NCBI GenBank assembly: GCA_947623455.1
Contig: OX392529.1
Span: 6,572,001 to 6,636,000, forward strand
Reading direction: 5' to 3'
Length of the DNA: 64,000 nucleotides
From: Mimachlamys varia
Lineage: Eukaryota > Mollusca > Bivalvia > Pectinida > Pectinidae
A program made the position numbers and the translations under genes. Positions 39,950 to 50,278 of this stretch are shown here, in pieces. How positions within the stretch are numbered: the stretch's first letter is position 1; every line of letters begins with the position of its first letter. The notes under the pieces are model-generated. The model was not told where the DNA came from. It was given only the letters and a program-made list of their open reading frames with translations, and did no database searches.

Positions 39950-40255
39950 CTAGGAACGCAGTATGTGACTATACGGCCAGGTGAAGTGGATTACCAGGAC
40001 CGCAGTATGTGACTATACGGCCAGGTGAAGTGGATTACCAGGAACGCAGTGTGTGACTTTACGGCCAGGTGAAGTGGATTACCAGGACCGCAGTATGTGA
40101 CTATACGGCCAGGTGAAGTGGATTACCAGGAACGCAGTGTGTGACTATACGGCCAGGTGAAGTGGATTACCAGGAACGCAGTGTGTGACTATACGGCCAG
40201 GTGAAGTGGATTACAGGAACGCAATGTGTGACTATACGGCCAGGTGAAGTGGATT
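39950..40255. repeat. 44-bp minisatellite, about seven copies
   Basis: The unit is TGGATTACCAGGAACGCAGT, then GTGTGACTATACGGCCAGGT, then GAAG. ATACGGCCAG recurs at 39971 and 40015. Two variants (GGACCGCAGTATG and GGAACGCAGTGTG) occur, alternating through the middle of the array. It lies just upstream of a TATA-like box and the candidate first exon. Confidence 0.95.
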
Positions 40256-40283
40256 ACACAAGAAAGTGCTATTCGAGTGTTAT

Positions 40284-40293
40284 TATATATAAA
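40284..40293 (+). promoter_or_regulatory. Possible TATA box for the exon at 40558
   Basis: TATATATAAA stands 274 bp before the ATG at 40558, between two minisatellites. If used, transcription would start near 40315, inside the 35-bp repeat. In AT-rich DNA such a word can occur by chance, so this is weak. Confidence 0.25.
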
Positions 40294-40299
40294 CGGTTT

Positions 40300-40425
40300 G
40301 TGTGGATTATCAAATGCACTTTCGGACACGGTTCGAGTGGATTATCAAAGGCACTTTCGGACACGGTTCGTGTGGATTATCAAAGGCACTTTCGGACACG
40401 GTTCGAGTGGATTATGCATTGCACG
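40300..40425. repeat. 35-bp minisatellite, about four copies
   Basis: The unit is TGGATTATCAAAGGCACTTT followed by CGGACACGGTTCGAG. The first copy has AAATGCAC. It lies between the TATA-like word and the candidate exon, so it would be in the 5' leader if that promoter is real. Its start resembles the 44-bp unit next door (GTGGATTA). Confidence 0.9.
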
Positions 40426-40557
40426 TTTTCGTGATATCCGTTTAGTACACCTGACATCAAATGCTGAGTCAGGTGAATTGTGTGAGTGTAATCTATTGTT
40501 TTTCCGGTTAGCGGGTGGAATATGTGGTACTTCAGTTGGTGAAACCCACGAGCTAAA

Positions 40558-40757
40558 ATGAATAAGATAAAAAGCAAGTTACAGCGGGCCCATTCTACCC
40601 AGGAGGCGAACAGTCTCTCCGTGATGCTCCGAGACTCCATGTATCTCGCATGGCCAGCAGCAAGTTTTGCCGAGGATAATTCGAACGAGGCCAAGAGAAG
40701 ACTACTCCGACAAAGTGCCGCAATCATTGACGAGGAGGGCGAAGACGACGATCTGGA
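40558..40757 (+). CDS. Candidate first coding exon of an unknown protein (partial)
   Basis: An ATG in good context (A at -3, GCTAAAATG) opens 66 codons plus two bases. An in-frame TGA at 40540-40542 shows this ATG is the first available. The frame ends at a consensus 5' splice donor, GTAAGT at 40758-40763; without splicing a TAA would follow within the donor. The exon is clearly more GC-rich than its surroundings and uses varied codons, unlike the repeats. The peptide starts with a basic stretch (MNKIKSKLQR), has a polar middle rich in A, S and R, and ends in an acidic tail (DEEGEDDD). No signal peptide, membrane segment or known domain is visible, and I do not recognise the family. No downstream exon is evident in the window, so the intron may be long and repeat-filled. 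A 115-codon minus-strand frame (40380-40727) overlaps and is more likely the shadow. Confidence 0.5.
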
Positions 40758-40763
40758 GTAAGT

Positions 40764-41062
40764 ACCAATTTATATTATTTCTACAATGGGTGTTGTGGTC
40801 GTAAAACGATGTATGTATTTGCCTGTAGGCCCATGTACATGTACCAGCAAAACAACTTTTGTATTGGTAGGCCCATGTGTACAATTATACCAGTCAAACT
40901 GGTTTAAGTTTACACATACCAGATCCAAGACGTGCGTACTGGTTGGTACTGGACTCGTAGCTGTAGCTGAAAAAAACGCCTGATTCCTTTGTACTGAACG
41001 CGCCTTTATTGTATGATTATTTGTCTCTTGGGAAAGGTTTTGTAGCCACAACAGCCTCATGG
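40764..41062. other. Presumed intron start
   Basis: Follows the GTAAGT donor. Contains two similar GGCCCATGTA words (40828 and 40870 areas) but no gene. Confidence 0.35.
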
Positions 41063-41655
41063 TCGGTCTATTTAAGTATCACTTTGGTCTATGTTTTTTT
41101 AAGTATCCCTTTGGTTTATTTAAACATCCCTCTAGTCTATGTATTTTAAGAATCCCTTTGGTCTATTTAAGCATCCCTTTGGTCTATGTTTTTTAAGCAT
41201 CCCTCTAGTCTATGTATTTTAAGAATCCCTTTGGTTTATTTAAACATCCCTCTAGTCTATGTATTTTAAGAATCCCTTTGGTCTATTTAAGCATCCCTTT
41301 GGTCTATGTTTTTTAAGCATCCCTTTAGTCTATGTTAGCATCCGTTTGGACTATTTAAGCATCCCCTTGGTCTTCTTAAGCATCCCGTTGGTCTATTTAA
41401 GTATCACTTTGGTCTATTTACGCTTCCCCTTTGGTCTATATAAGCATCCCTTTGGTCTATGCTTTTTAAGCATCCTTTTGGTTTATTTAAACATCCTTTT
41501 GGTCTATGGAAGCATCACTTTGGTCTATGAAAGCATCCGTTTGGTCTATGAAAGCATCCGTTTGGTCTATGAAAGCATCCATTTGGTCTATGAAAGCATT
41601 CCCTTGGTCTATTTTTAAAAGCATCCCTTTGACCTATTTAAGTATCACTTGGTAA
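41063..41655. repeat. About 21-bp degenerate tandem repeat (CATCCCTTTGGTCTAT)
   Basis: Roughly 27 diverged units of AAGCATCCCTTTGGTCTATT, with length varying between about 20 and 30 because of T-run changes. The plus frame at 41259-41618 is only this repeat read through. Confidence 0.85.
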
Positions 41656-43117
41656 GAAATACAAAGAATGTTTCATTATTATCATCATTGAGATTCTTGT
41701 CTCAATAAAAGTCTTTATCAAATGATAGTACTACCATGATATACAGTGTAATAAAGCCATTACATTAATTGACTTTATTTAACACGTGTTATAACACATT
41801 CCGCTATGCTGATTGGCTGCTTCCGTGTGAACTATATTCATACGGCTGGAGTCGACCTACTTCTTTTTACATGTACTACGAATAGTGAAACAAAATGATG
41901 AAGTTCAAAGTTGGTGATGACGTTATGGTTGACAACAGATGCCATATCGATATATAAAGAAGGTACTTGGAAATAATTAGCATATTGTTGCAATTGGATG
42001 CATCGATATCTAATTTAATTGTAGAACCGATTAGCTTATTTCTGCGCACATGTTGAACGTACTTTCATCTACAGTACAATCGCGTACGCGTAACACTAGG
42101 CCTATTCAAAACACTGCGAACAAATCGACCTCAAACGTCGCCTTTCACTGTTTAATAGAAACATTCTCGTGGAACATTAAACGTCACTGGTAACTCTGAC
42201 GAGTTCATGACGGTGACAGTGAATAGGGAACGAAATCTCAATTTTCGCGCCAAGTGATGTCACGCTAACGTCACACCAAGAACAGTCGCTCAGGCACTAT
42301 TAAATGAAACATGCCATATTTATACAGTGTTTCTTTTTAGATCGATATCAATACAGTGTGTCGACCTCCTCCAGGAAACACAATCGCACATATCTTCTCT
42401 GTCTAAAATCGATTTTCAAATGTTTTGTTTTACTTTTCATTGTAAATCCTCATACACTTTTCTGACTCATATTCACGCGAGTTTGTCAATGTATGTAATC
42501 CTTACCAGATTTTGTGATGGCTGTCCTCGTTTGTAGGAATGTTTTCAAACTTGACATTCTCGGGGTAGTGTACTAACGTTTTGTCGCTGTCCCTGGGAGT
42601 GAAACAGTCTTCATTACTTTCTCTCTATCTGGGTGCCCTTGGCCGAGATTGTTTGTAAATTCGCACAAACGCGAGGAACGCGGAACAAGAACACTTTCCG
42701 TGACACAAATCCACCACCAATTCAGCAAGACTTGGCACAGGGGCATGTAAAAATACCAATGATACATGTATGCAGGGCTAAACGCTTATGGACAAGTTGA
42801 GATTTATAGGCGTGTTAACTCTACATAGAATATTGATTTTAACAATTATTGTTACATGGTGGAATATTCTGATACGAGTAAGGCAACATTGAATACGTAT
42901 GAACAAAGAGGTACACATACAGTGTAGAAGTACGTAGGCGGACAATGATACCGCTCATCCTAAAGTCTGCCTTCGGTAACGTTAACCCAAAAGCTTATTG
43001 TTTAAAACATATTCGTAAACCATATATTGTAATAGCATTATATCTAATATTGTTTTTATATTTCATTATGTCTTGATAAAGGAGCAGAATGCTCCGAATA
43101 CATTTCTCGCCCTATAT
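41656..43117. other. Single-copy sequence, no gene recognised
   Basis: Near 41780 an AACACGTGTT palindrome precedes ATAACACATTCCGC. Short frames at 42327-42536 and 42573-42767 have no recognised content. Confidence 0.5.
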
Positions 43118-43245
43118 ACAATACATTGTCATATCTACAGCTATATACAATACATTATCATATCTACAGCTGTATTAATACAATGTCATATCTACAGCTG
43201 TATACAATACATTGTCATATCTACAGCTGTATCAATACAATGTCT
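43118..43245. repeat. 28-bp minisatellite (CAGCTGTAT), left part
   Basis: About five units of ATCTACAGCTGTAT followed by TAATACAATGTCAT or ACAATACATTGTCAT. The same repeat resumes at 44333, so the 1.1 kb between looks like an insertion into one array. Confidence 0.85.
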
Positions 43246-43404
43246 TCTCTCATATCTCGCCATGTTGGATAAAGTTTGCCCATGTAAGAAAGCTATGTAA
43301 GAAAAATCTTTCTCACATTTCCAGGTGTGTAATATTGGCCTGTCCAGGGCAATACACCTATGATCGCTGTGGTTGTATTACACACCTACCCATGCAATAC
43401 AGCC
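43246..43404. other. Sequence with an imperfect hairpin inside the interruption
   Basis: AGGTGTGTAATATTGG near 43322 pairs imperfectly with TTGTATTACACACCT near 43373. No gene is visible. Confidence 0.5.
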
Positions 43405-43845
43405 ACGGCATGACGTCACAATGGCGCAACAATGATGTGACGTCACGAGTTCGGTAAAATCTGATGCCGAAAAGAGAAAAATGGCGACGTGATGGAATTA
43501 AAACCTTCCAAGATATTTTAACCGTGTACATTAGAAAGCTGAGATTATTTTTTTTCTGCGCAAACTACGTTTGCAATTCGTCAATAAAGCTCAATGGAAA
43601 AGTTGATATTTTCAAAATGGTGGCCAATCAAAAGTATTTTCATAGTTTTTGAGCTTATTCAGGTAGTTGATATGAGGGAAAATACTCTTTCATGACCAAA
43701 GGTGTAAGAAAGGGGAAATTCCACCCTTGGGATTTTCAAATTTGGCAAAACCCTCGGCAAAGCCTCGGGTTTTACCAAATTTGAAATCCCCTCGGGTTGA
43801 ATTTCCTTATCTTACACCCCTGGACATGAAAGAGTCTTATAATCT
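43405..43845. mobile_element. Dispersed element copy A, ending in a large fold-back (family F)
   Basis: Begins with an inverted pair TGACGTCACA (43411-43420) and TGTGACGTCA (43436-43445). It continues through GATGCCGAAAAGAGAAAA and CTGCGCAAAC, then TTGAGCTTATTC and GTAGTTGATATGAG, and ends in a hairpin at 43682-43840. The hairpin stems include ACTCTTTCATG with CATGAAAGAGT, GGTGTAAG with CTTACACC, and a centre of AAAACCCTCGGC and GCCTCGGGTTTT. It encodes nothing I recognise. Copy B follows directly at an offset of about 450-490. Confidence 0.7.
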
Positions 43846-44332
43846 TAGATAGCATTTCACGCGACGTCACGTCACAATGGCTAGACAATGTCGTGACATC
43901 ACGAATACGGTAAACTTGATGCCGGAAAGAGAAAACGACGGCGTGATAAAATTAAAATCTTTCGCAAAATTTTAACCATAAACACCAGGAAGAGGAGATT
44001 AATTTTTCTGCGCAAATTCGTTTGCAAATATAGGGTATGCTTAAACTCGCTGTCTAATTCGTTTTCGTCAAAAAAATTCAAGGAAAAAGTTGAAATTTCA
44101 AAGTGGTAGGCTGTTTAAACATATTTTCATGGTTTTTGAGCTTATTCGGGTAGTTGATATGAGAGAAAAATACTCTTTTATTATGTGTGTATGTAGGATA
44201 GGGATATTCCACCCTCGGGATCACAAAATGTGGTAAAACCCTCGGCAAGCCTCGGGTTTCACCACATTTTGTGACCCCTCGGGTGGAATATCCCTATCCT
44301 ACATATGTAACACGTATATGAAAGAGTCTTAT
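43846..44332. mobile_element. Dispersed element copy B, ending in a large fold-back (family F)
   Basis: Same order of parts as copy A: GACGTCACGTCACAATGG, GATGCCGGAAAGAGAAAA, CTGCGCAAATTCG, TTGAGCTTATTCGGG and GTAGTTGATATGAG, then a hairpin at 44190-44306. The arms of this hairpin pair over more than 50 bases (TATGTAGGATAGGG with CCCTATCCTACATA; GGTAAAACCCTCGGC with GCCTCGGGTTTCACC). Copies A and B differ by many substitutions and small indels, so the tandem pair is old. No protein is encoded. Confidence 0.7.
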
Positions 44333-44700
44333 AATATCTACAGCTGTATTAATACAATGTCATATCTACAGCTGTATTAATACAATGTCATATCGACAGT
44401 TGTATAAAAATACAATGTTACATGTATATATACAGTTGTATCAATACATTGTTATATCTACAGCTGTATACAATACATTGTCATATCTACAGCTGTATTA
44501 ATACAATGTCATACTGTATCTACAGCTGCATTAATACAATATCATATCTACAGCTGTATTAATACAATGACATATTTACAGTTGTATAAAATACAATGTC
44601 ATATATTGTATATACAGCTGTATACAATACATTGACATATATACAGCTGTATACAATACATTGTCATATCTACAGCTGTATTAATACAATGTCATATCTT
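44333..44700. repeat. 28-bp minisatellite (CAGCTGTAT), right part
   Basis: About 13 units in two forms, GCTGTATTAATACAATGTCAT and GCTGTATACAATACATTGTCAT (shown here only as type words). Each unit carries the palindrome CAGCTG. Some units have extra ATATTGTATAT or TACTGTATC insertions. Confidence 0.85.
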
Positions 44701-45194
44701 GTTAATGAGACAAGGAGACTGGTTCGACCCTTTGATGAATATCAAAAGAATATTGTCGTAACATAACGGTAAAATTGATAGGCTTTGAAGACGGTCGCGG
44801 TTCCTTTGTAATCTTCAAAGGACAGACATGCAGCTTAGCGAGTGGTCAGGTTTGTCCGAGCGTGCGTTCAGTATTGCCATGACATATTCCAGGGGTGGAG
44901 AGAGCGTAGATGATCGTAACCCCTGGATATCGAGGATGCTTTAACCCGTCTTCATTATAAAATGTACTTTAATCTATTTTCCCACATTCCTGATGAAGAA
45001 GAACTGCCCATTTCCTGTACGCCAAAAGCACCGGCCGTTTGTCGACACTTTCCACCAGTGACAGGCTTGAACTAAAAAGGGAACACTTTCTGTCCTATGC
45101 TTCCATTTGTTCCATTCTTAACGTTATATTAATCTTATGAAACATGACTCCTAATCAAATATTATGTGGCCGAGCAGTCAGAGCATTCTATCAC
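44701..45194. other. Single-copy sequence, no gene recognised
   Basis: No open frame over 60 codons and no RNA gene. A GGTTCGACC word at about 44722 is isolated. Confidence 0.5.
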
Positions 45195-47208
45195 ACACAG
45201 AAACTTTACCACCACTCCATGGTATCCTCAACAGAACGTTCTGACATCACTCCATGGTATCCTCAACAGAACGTCCTGACATCACACCATGGTATCCTCA
45301 CCAGAACGTCCTGACATCACACCATGGTATCCTCACCAGGACGTCCTGACACCACACCATGATATCCTCACCAGGACGTTCTGACATCACTCCATGGTAT
45401 CCTCAACAGAACGTCCTGACATCACACCATGGTATCCTCACCAGAACGTCCTGACATCACACCTTGGTATCCTCACCAGAACGTCCTGACATCACACCAT
45501 GGTATCCTCACCAGAACGTCCTGACATCACACCATGGTATCCTCTCCAGAACGTCCTGACATCACACCATGGTATCCTCACCAGAACGTCCTGATATAAC
45601 ATCATGGTATCCTCACAAGAACGTCCTGACATCACACCATGGTATCCTCACCAGAACGTCCTGACATCACTCCATGGTATCCTCACCAGAACGTCCTGAC
45701 ATCACACCATGGTAACCTCACCAGAACGTCCTGACATCACACCATGGTATCCTCACCAGAACGTCCTGACATCACACCATGGTATCCTCACCAGAACGTC
45801 CTGACATCACACCATGATATCCTCACCAGAACGCCCTGACATCACACCATGGTATCCTCACCAGAACGTCCTGACATCACACCATGATATCCTCACCAGA
45901 ACGCCCTGACATCACACCATGGTATCCTCACCAGAACGCCCTGACATCACACCATGGTATCCTCACCAGAACGCCCTGACATCACACCATGGTATCCTCA
46001 CCAGAACGCCCTGACATCACACCATGGTATCCTCACCAGAACGTCCTGACATCACTCCATGGTATCCTCACCAGAACGCCCTGACATCATACCATGGTAT
46101 CCTCACCAGAACGTCCTGACATCACACCATGGTATCCTCACCAGAACGTCCTGACATCACACCATGGTATCCTCACCAGAACGTCCTGACATCACTCCAT
46201 GGTATCCTCACCAGAACGTCCTGACATCACACCATGGTATCCTCACCAGGACGTCCTGACATCACACCATGATATCCTCACCAGAACGTCCTGACATCAC
46301 ACCATGGTATCCTCACCAGAACGCCCTGACATCACACAATGGTATTCTCACCAGAACGTCCTGACATCACTCCATGGTATCCTCGACAGAACGTCCTGAC
46401 ATCACACCATGGTATTCTCACCAGAACGTCCTGACATCACACCATGGTATTCTCACCAGAACGTCCTGACATCACACCATGGTATCCTCACCAGAACGTC
46501 CTGACATCACACCATGGTATCCTCACCAGAACGTCCTGACATCACACCATGGTATCCTCACCAGAACGTCCTGACATCACACCATGATATCCTCACCAGA
46601 ACGTCCTGACATCACACCATGATATCCTCACCAGAACGTCCTGACATCACACCATGGTATCCTCACCAGAACGTCCTGACATCACACCAAGGTATCCTCA
46701 CTAAAACGTCCTGACATCACACCATGGTATTCCCACCAGAACGTCTTGACATCACACCATGGTATTCTCACTAGAACGTCCTGACATCACTCCATGGTAT
46801 TCTCACCAGAACGTCCTGACATCACACCATGATATCCTCACCAGAACGCCCTGACATCACACCATGGTATCCTCACCAGAACGCCCTGACATCACACCAT
46901 GGTATCCTCACAAGAATCCCTGACATCACACCATGATATCCTCACAAGAATCCCTGACATCACACCATGGTATCCTCATCAGAACGTCCTGACATCACTC
47001 CATGGTATCCTCACCAGAACGTCCTGACATCACACCATGATATCCTCACCAGAACGTCCTGACATCACACCATGATATCCTCACCAGAACGTCCTGACAT
47101 CACTCCATGGTATCCTCACCAGAACGTCCTGACATCACTCCATGGTATTCTCACCAGAACGTCCTGACATCACACCATGGTATCCTCACCAGAACGCCCT
47201 GACATCCC
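45195..47208. repeat. 35-bp satellite array (about 57 copies)
   Basis: The unit is CCATGGTATCCTCACCAGAA followed by CGTCCTGACATCACA. CCAG recurs at 45301 and 45336, giving 35. Each unit carries the palindrome CCATGG, with CCATGATATC variants. Two units near 46920-46950 are shortened at AGAATCCCTGAC. No long open frame exists because 35 is not divisible by three. Confidence 0.95.
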
Positions 47209-47239
47209 TTGTTAGACTCAATTATGTCTCCAAACATGT

Positions 47240-48720
47240 ATCAACACTACATCCAGAATGTGTCTTCCAAAATATAACCTCCATGGTATGTTCTCCACAG
47301 ATGTTCCTCCAAAATATAACCTCCATGGTATGTTCTCCAAAGAGTTTCCTCCAAAATGTAACCTCCATGTTATGTTCTCCAGGGATTTTCCTTCAAAATG
47401 TAACCCACATGTTATGTTCTCCACAGAGATTCCTCTAAAATATAACCTCCATGTTATGTTCTCCAAAGAGTTTCTTCCAAAATATAACTTCCATGTATAT
47501 GTTCTCCACAGATTTTCCTCCAAAATATAACCTCCATGTTATGTTCTCGACAGATTTTCCTCCAAAATAAAACCTCCATGATATGTTCTCCAAAGAGTTT
47601 CCTCCGAAATGTTACCTCCATGATATGTTCTCCAAAGAGTTTCCTCCGAAATGTAACCTCCATGTTATGTTCTCCAGGAATTTTCCTTCAAAATGTAACC
47701 CACATGATATGTTCTCGACAGATTTTCCTCCGAAATGTAACCTCCATGGTATGTTCTCCAAAGAGTTTCCTCCAAAATAAAACCTCCATGATATGTTCTC
47801 CAAAGAGTTTCCTCCAAAATGTAACCTCCATGTTATGTTCTCCAGGGATTTTCCTTCAAAATGTAACCCACATGTTATGTTCTCCACAGAGATTCCTCTA
47901 AAATATAACCTCCATGTTATGTTCTCCAAAGAGTTTTTTCCAAAATATAACTTCTATGTATATGTTCTCCACAGATTTTCCTCCAAAATAAAACCTCCAT
48001 GTTATGTTCTCGACAGATTTTCCTCCAAAATAAAACCTCCATGATATGTCCTCCAAAGAGTTTCCTCCGAAATGTTACCTCCATGATATGTTCTCCAAAG
48101 AGTTTCCTCCGAAATGTAACCTCCATGTTATGTTCTCCAGGGATTTTCCTTCAAAATGTAACCCACATGATATGTTCTCGACAGATTTTCCTCCGAAATG
48201 TAACCTCCATGTTATGTTCTCGACAGATTTTCCTCCAAAATAAAACCTCCATGATATGTTCTCCAAAGAGTTTCCTCCGAAATGTAACCTCCATGTTATG
48301 TTCTCGACAGATTTTCCTCCAAAATAAAACCTCCATGGTATGTTCTCGACAGATTTCCCTCCAAAATGTAACCTCCATGTTATGTTCTCCACCGAGTTTC
48401 CTTCAAAATGTAACCTCCATGTTATGTTCTCGGCAGATTTTCCTCCAAAATGTAACCTCCATGTTATGTTCTCCACAGATTTTCCTCCAAAAAGTTACCT
48501 CCATGGTATGTTCTCCACAGATGTTCCTCCAAAATGTAACCTCCATGGTATGTTCTCCACAGATGTTCCTCCAAAATGTAACCTCCATGGTATGTTCTCC
48601 ACAGATGTTCCTCCAAAATGTAACCTCCATGGTATGTTCTCCACAGATGTTCCTCCAAAATGTAACCTCCATGTTCTCCTCATATTTTCCTCCATAATGT
48701 AACCTCCATGGTATTTTTTC
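47240..48720. repeat. 42-bp satellite array (about 35 copies), embedded in the 35-bp array
   Basis: The unit is AATGTAACCTCCATGTTATG, then TTCTCCACAGATTTTCCTCC, then AA. It differs from the 42-bp monomer at 11296-18141. Many overlapping frames are open on both strands (for example 47999-48697 on plus and 48075-48476 on minus), as expected from a stop-poor unit of length divisible by three. The last units (48510-48660) are nearly identical (GATGTTCC, CATGGTATG variant). Confidence 0.95.
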
Positions 48721-48721
48721 C

Positions 48722-48765
48722 TGACCACCACTCTATGGTATCCTCACCAGAACGCCCTGACCTAT
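48722..48765. repeat. Residual 35-bp satellite unit
   Basis: CTATGGTATCCTCACCAGAA followed by CGCCCTGACC reads as one more unit of the 45195-47208 array, on the far side of the 42-bp block. The 42-bp array therefore sits inside the 35-bp array. Confidence 0.85.
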
Positions 48766-48797
48766 CTGGTTACCGGGGGTGTCTTCAAAGTCAAGCT

Positions 48798-49089
48798 GCC
48801 TGTTGTTCAATAATTTTTCTAATTAAAACACACCACGGATCACGGAACACATACCACAGGACTCCCCTTGGGAGACACACCTTGAAAACACACCCTGAAG
48901 CACATTCAGGAGGCCACATCTTTCGGGACGATTATCCATTACATGGACTTTCTACATTCCATGTTAATGGAGATAAAAGAGCGAAAGTGAAATAATCGTC
49001 CCGAAAGATGTAGCCTCCGGAGTATTGTCTTCATGGTGTGTTTTCAATGTGTGTCTCCCAATTATAAGAAAAAAGATTGAACAACAGGC
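48798..49089. mobile_element. Nested hairpin (fold-back) element
   Basis: Four nested pairs of arms share one centre: GCCTGTTGTTCAAT (48798) with ATTGAACAACAGGC (49076-49089); GGGAGACACACCTTG (48870-48884) with CAATGTGTGTCTCCC (49045-49059), continued by AAAACACACC and GGTGTGTTTT; GGAGGCCACATCTTTCGGGA (48909-48928) with TCCCGAAAGATGTAGCCTCC (48999-49018); and CCATTACATGG with CCATGTTAATGG around a short loop near 48950. The left arm has about 45 extra bases (around 48826-48869). No coding capacity. It looks like a MITE or fold-back transposon, but I found no certain target duplication. Confidence 0.75.
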
Positions 49090-49560
49090 TAGGCGTATAG
49101 TGGGCCTGGTGTGTTTTCTCGAGGGAGGGTCCAGTCGGTTCAGTAATATGTGTCTTTGGGGTTGTGTATATGATATAAATGTTCGCTGATATAGGACAGA
49201 TTCTGGTTAAAAGTGTATGGCTAAATCCTTGATTAAGATATTCTGTGGTAAATGGTGTTTTGGAGGACTTTTTTCCGAGAAATACAGACCTAAGCCGACA
49301 ATGCTTAGCTTTCTGGACGATTATGTAATCTTGCACCGATCGTGTATTGTGTTTGTATGTTAGGACTGTTAACAACAATGGTTGGGGATAAAAGAGCTGT
49401 GATGCCCTTGGAACACACTACCACCATCTGCACTGTATAAAACATTGAAAGTTAAAGGTCAAATTCCACCCCATCCATACAATAGTTTGCTTAATTAGAT
49501 TTCTTGACGACGGCACAGTCTCGGTAGAAAGCTGTGTTTGCGGGATAGTGCTGCTGAGAA
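49090..49560. other. Single-copy sequence
   Basis: A 115-codon minus frame (49031-49378) starts inside this stretch and overlaps the right arm of the hairpin element. No domain is recognised. Confidence 0.45.
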
Positions 49561-49700
49561 ATGCCACATTCTACTATTGTCCATTACACGGGCTTTCTAC
49601 AAGAACATTACATGTTATTTGAGATAAAAGGGCGAAGGTGAAAGCAGCATTACATGTTAATTGGTAGACCTTTCGGAACACAACTTTGTGACGTCACGGC
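49561..49700. repeat. Partial relative of the hairpin element core
   Basis: TCCATTACACGGGCTTTCTAC and GAGATAAAAGGGCGAAGGTGA (here only as landmarks) parallel the loop region of the 48798-49089 element (TCCATTACATGGACTTTC, GAGATAAAAGAGCGAAAGTG). CATTACATGTTA occurs twice. A TGACGTCA palindrome lies at 49689-49696. Outer arms were not found. Confidence 0.55.
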
Positions 49701-49841
49701 CTTAACTCTAGCCGTTAGACGTTCCTTGATAGCCTCATTCTCATTTTAGTTTCTAATGGACATAAAATGATGACGTTACTGACAAAATCATGTTACTTCT
49801 ATAAATAAATATAGTGGAATCGTACAACGTTACACGCACAT

Positions 49842-50278
49842 AGGGCAAACGAAGAAACCCTGATGGCTATCGTTTGTACACATTTGTGCGGACAATGGGC
49901 GAACGAAGAAACCCTGATGGCTATCGTTTGTACACATTTGTGCGGACAATGGGCGAACGAAGAAACCCTGATGGCTATCGTTTGTACACATTTGTGCGGA
50001 CAATGGGCGAACGAAGAAACCCTGGATGGCTATCGTTTGTACACATTTGTGCGGACAATGGGCGAACGAAGAAACCCTGATGGCTATCGTTTGTACACAT
50101 TTGTGCAGACAATGGGCGAACGAAGAAACCCTGATGGCTATCGTTTGTACACATTTGTGCAGACAATGGGCGAACGAAGAAACCCTGATGGCTATCGTTT
50201 GTACACATTTGTGCGGACAATGGGCGAACGAAGAAACCCTGATGGCTATCGCCTGTACACATTTGTGCGGACAATCTG
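49842..50278. repeat. 54-bp tandem repeat, eight copies
   Basis: The unit is GGGCGAACGAAGAAACCCTG, then ATGGCTATCGTTTGTACACA, then TTTGTGCGGACAAT. The length is 18 codons with few stops, so several frames are open (MAIVCTHLCGQWANEETL per unit on plus; minus frames 49830-50309 and 49975-50274). One unit has an extra G (CCTGGATGG near 50020), which moves the reading between frames; this argues against selection on coding. Confidence 0.95.

Noticed and set aside
40380..40727. 115-codon minus-strand frame
   Set aside because: It overlaps the plus-strand exon candidate and minisatellite; the plus frame has the better start context, base composition and splice donor.
44715..44735. GGTTCGACC as a tRNA B box
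   Set aside because: No flanking T-stem, acceptor stem or A box could be found at the right distance.
47142..48731. Many overlapping frames in the 42-bp array as a repeat gene
   Set aside because: Several frames on both strands are open over the same units, which indicates a stop-poor monomer rather than coding.
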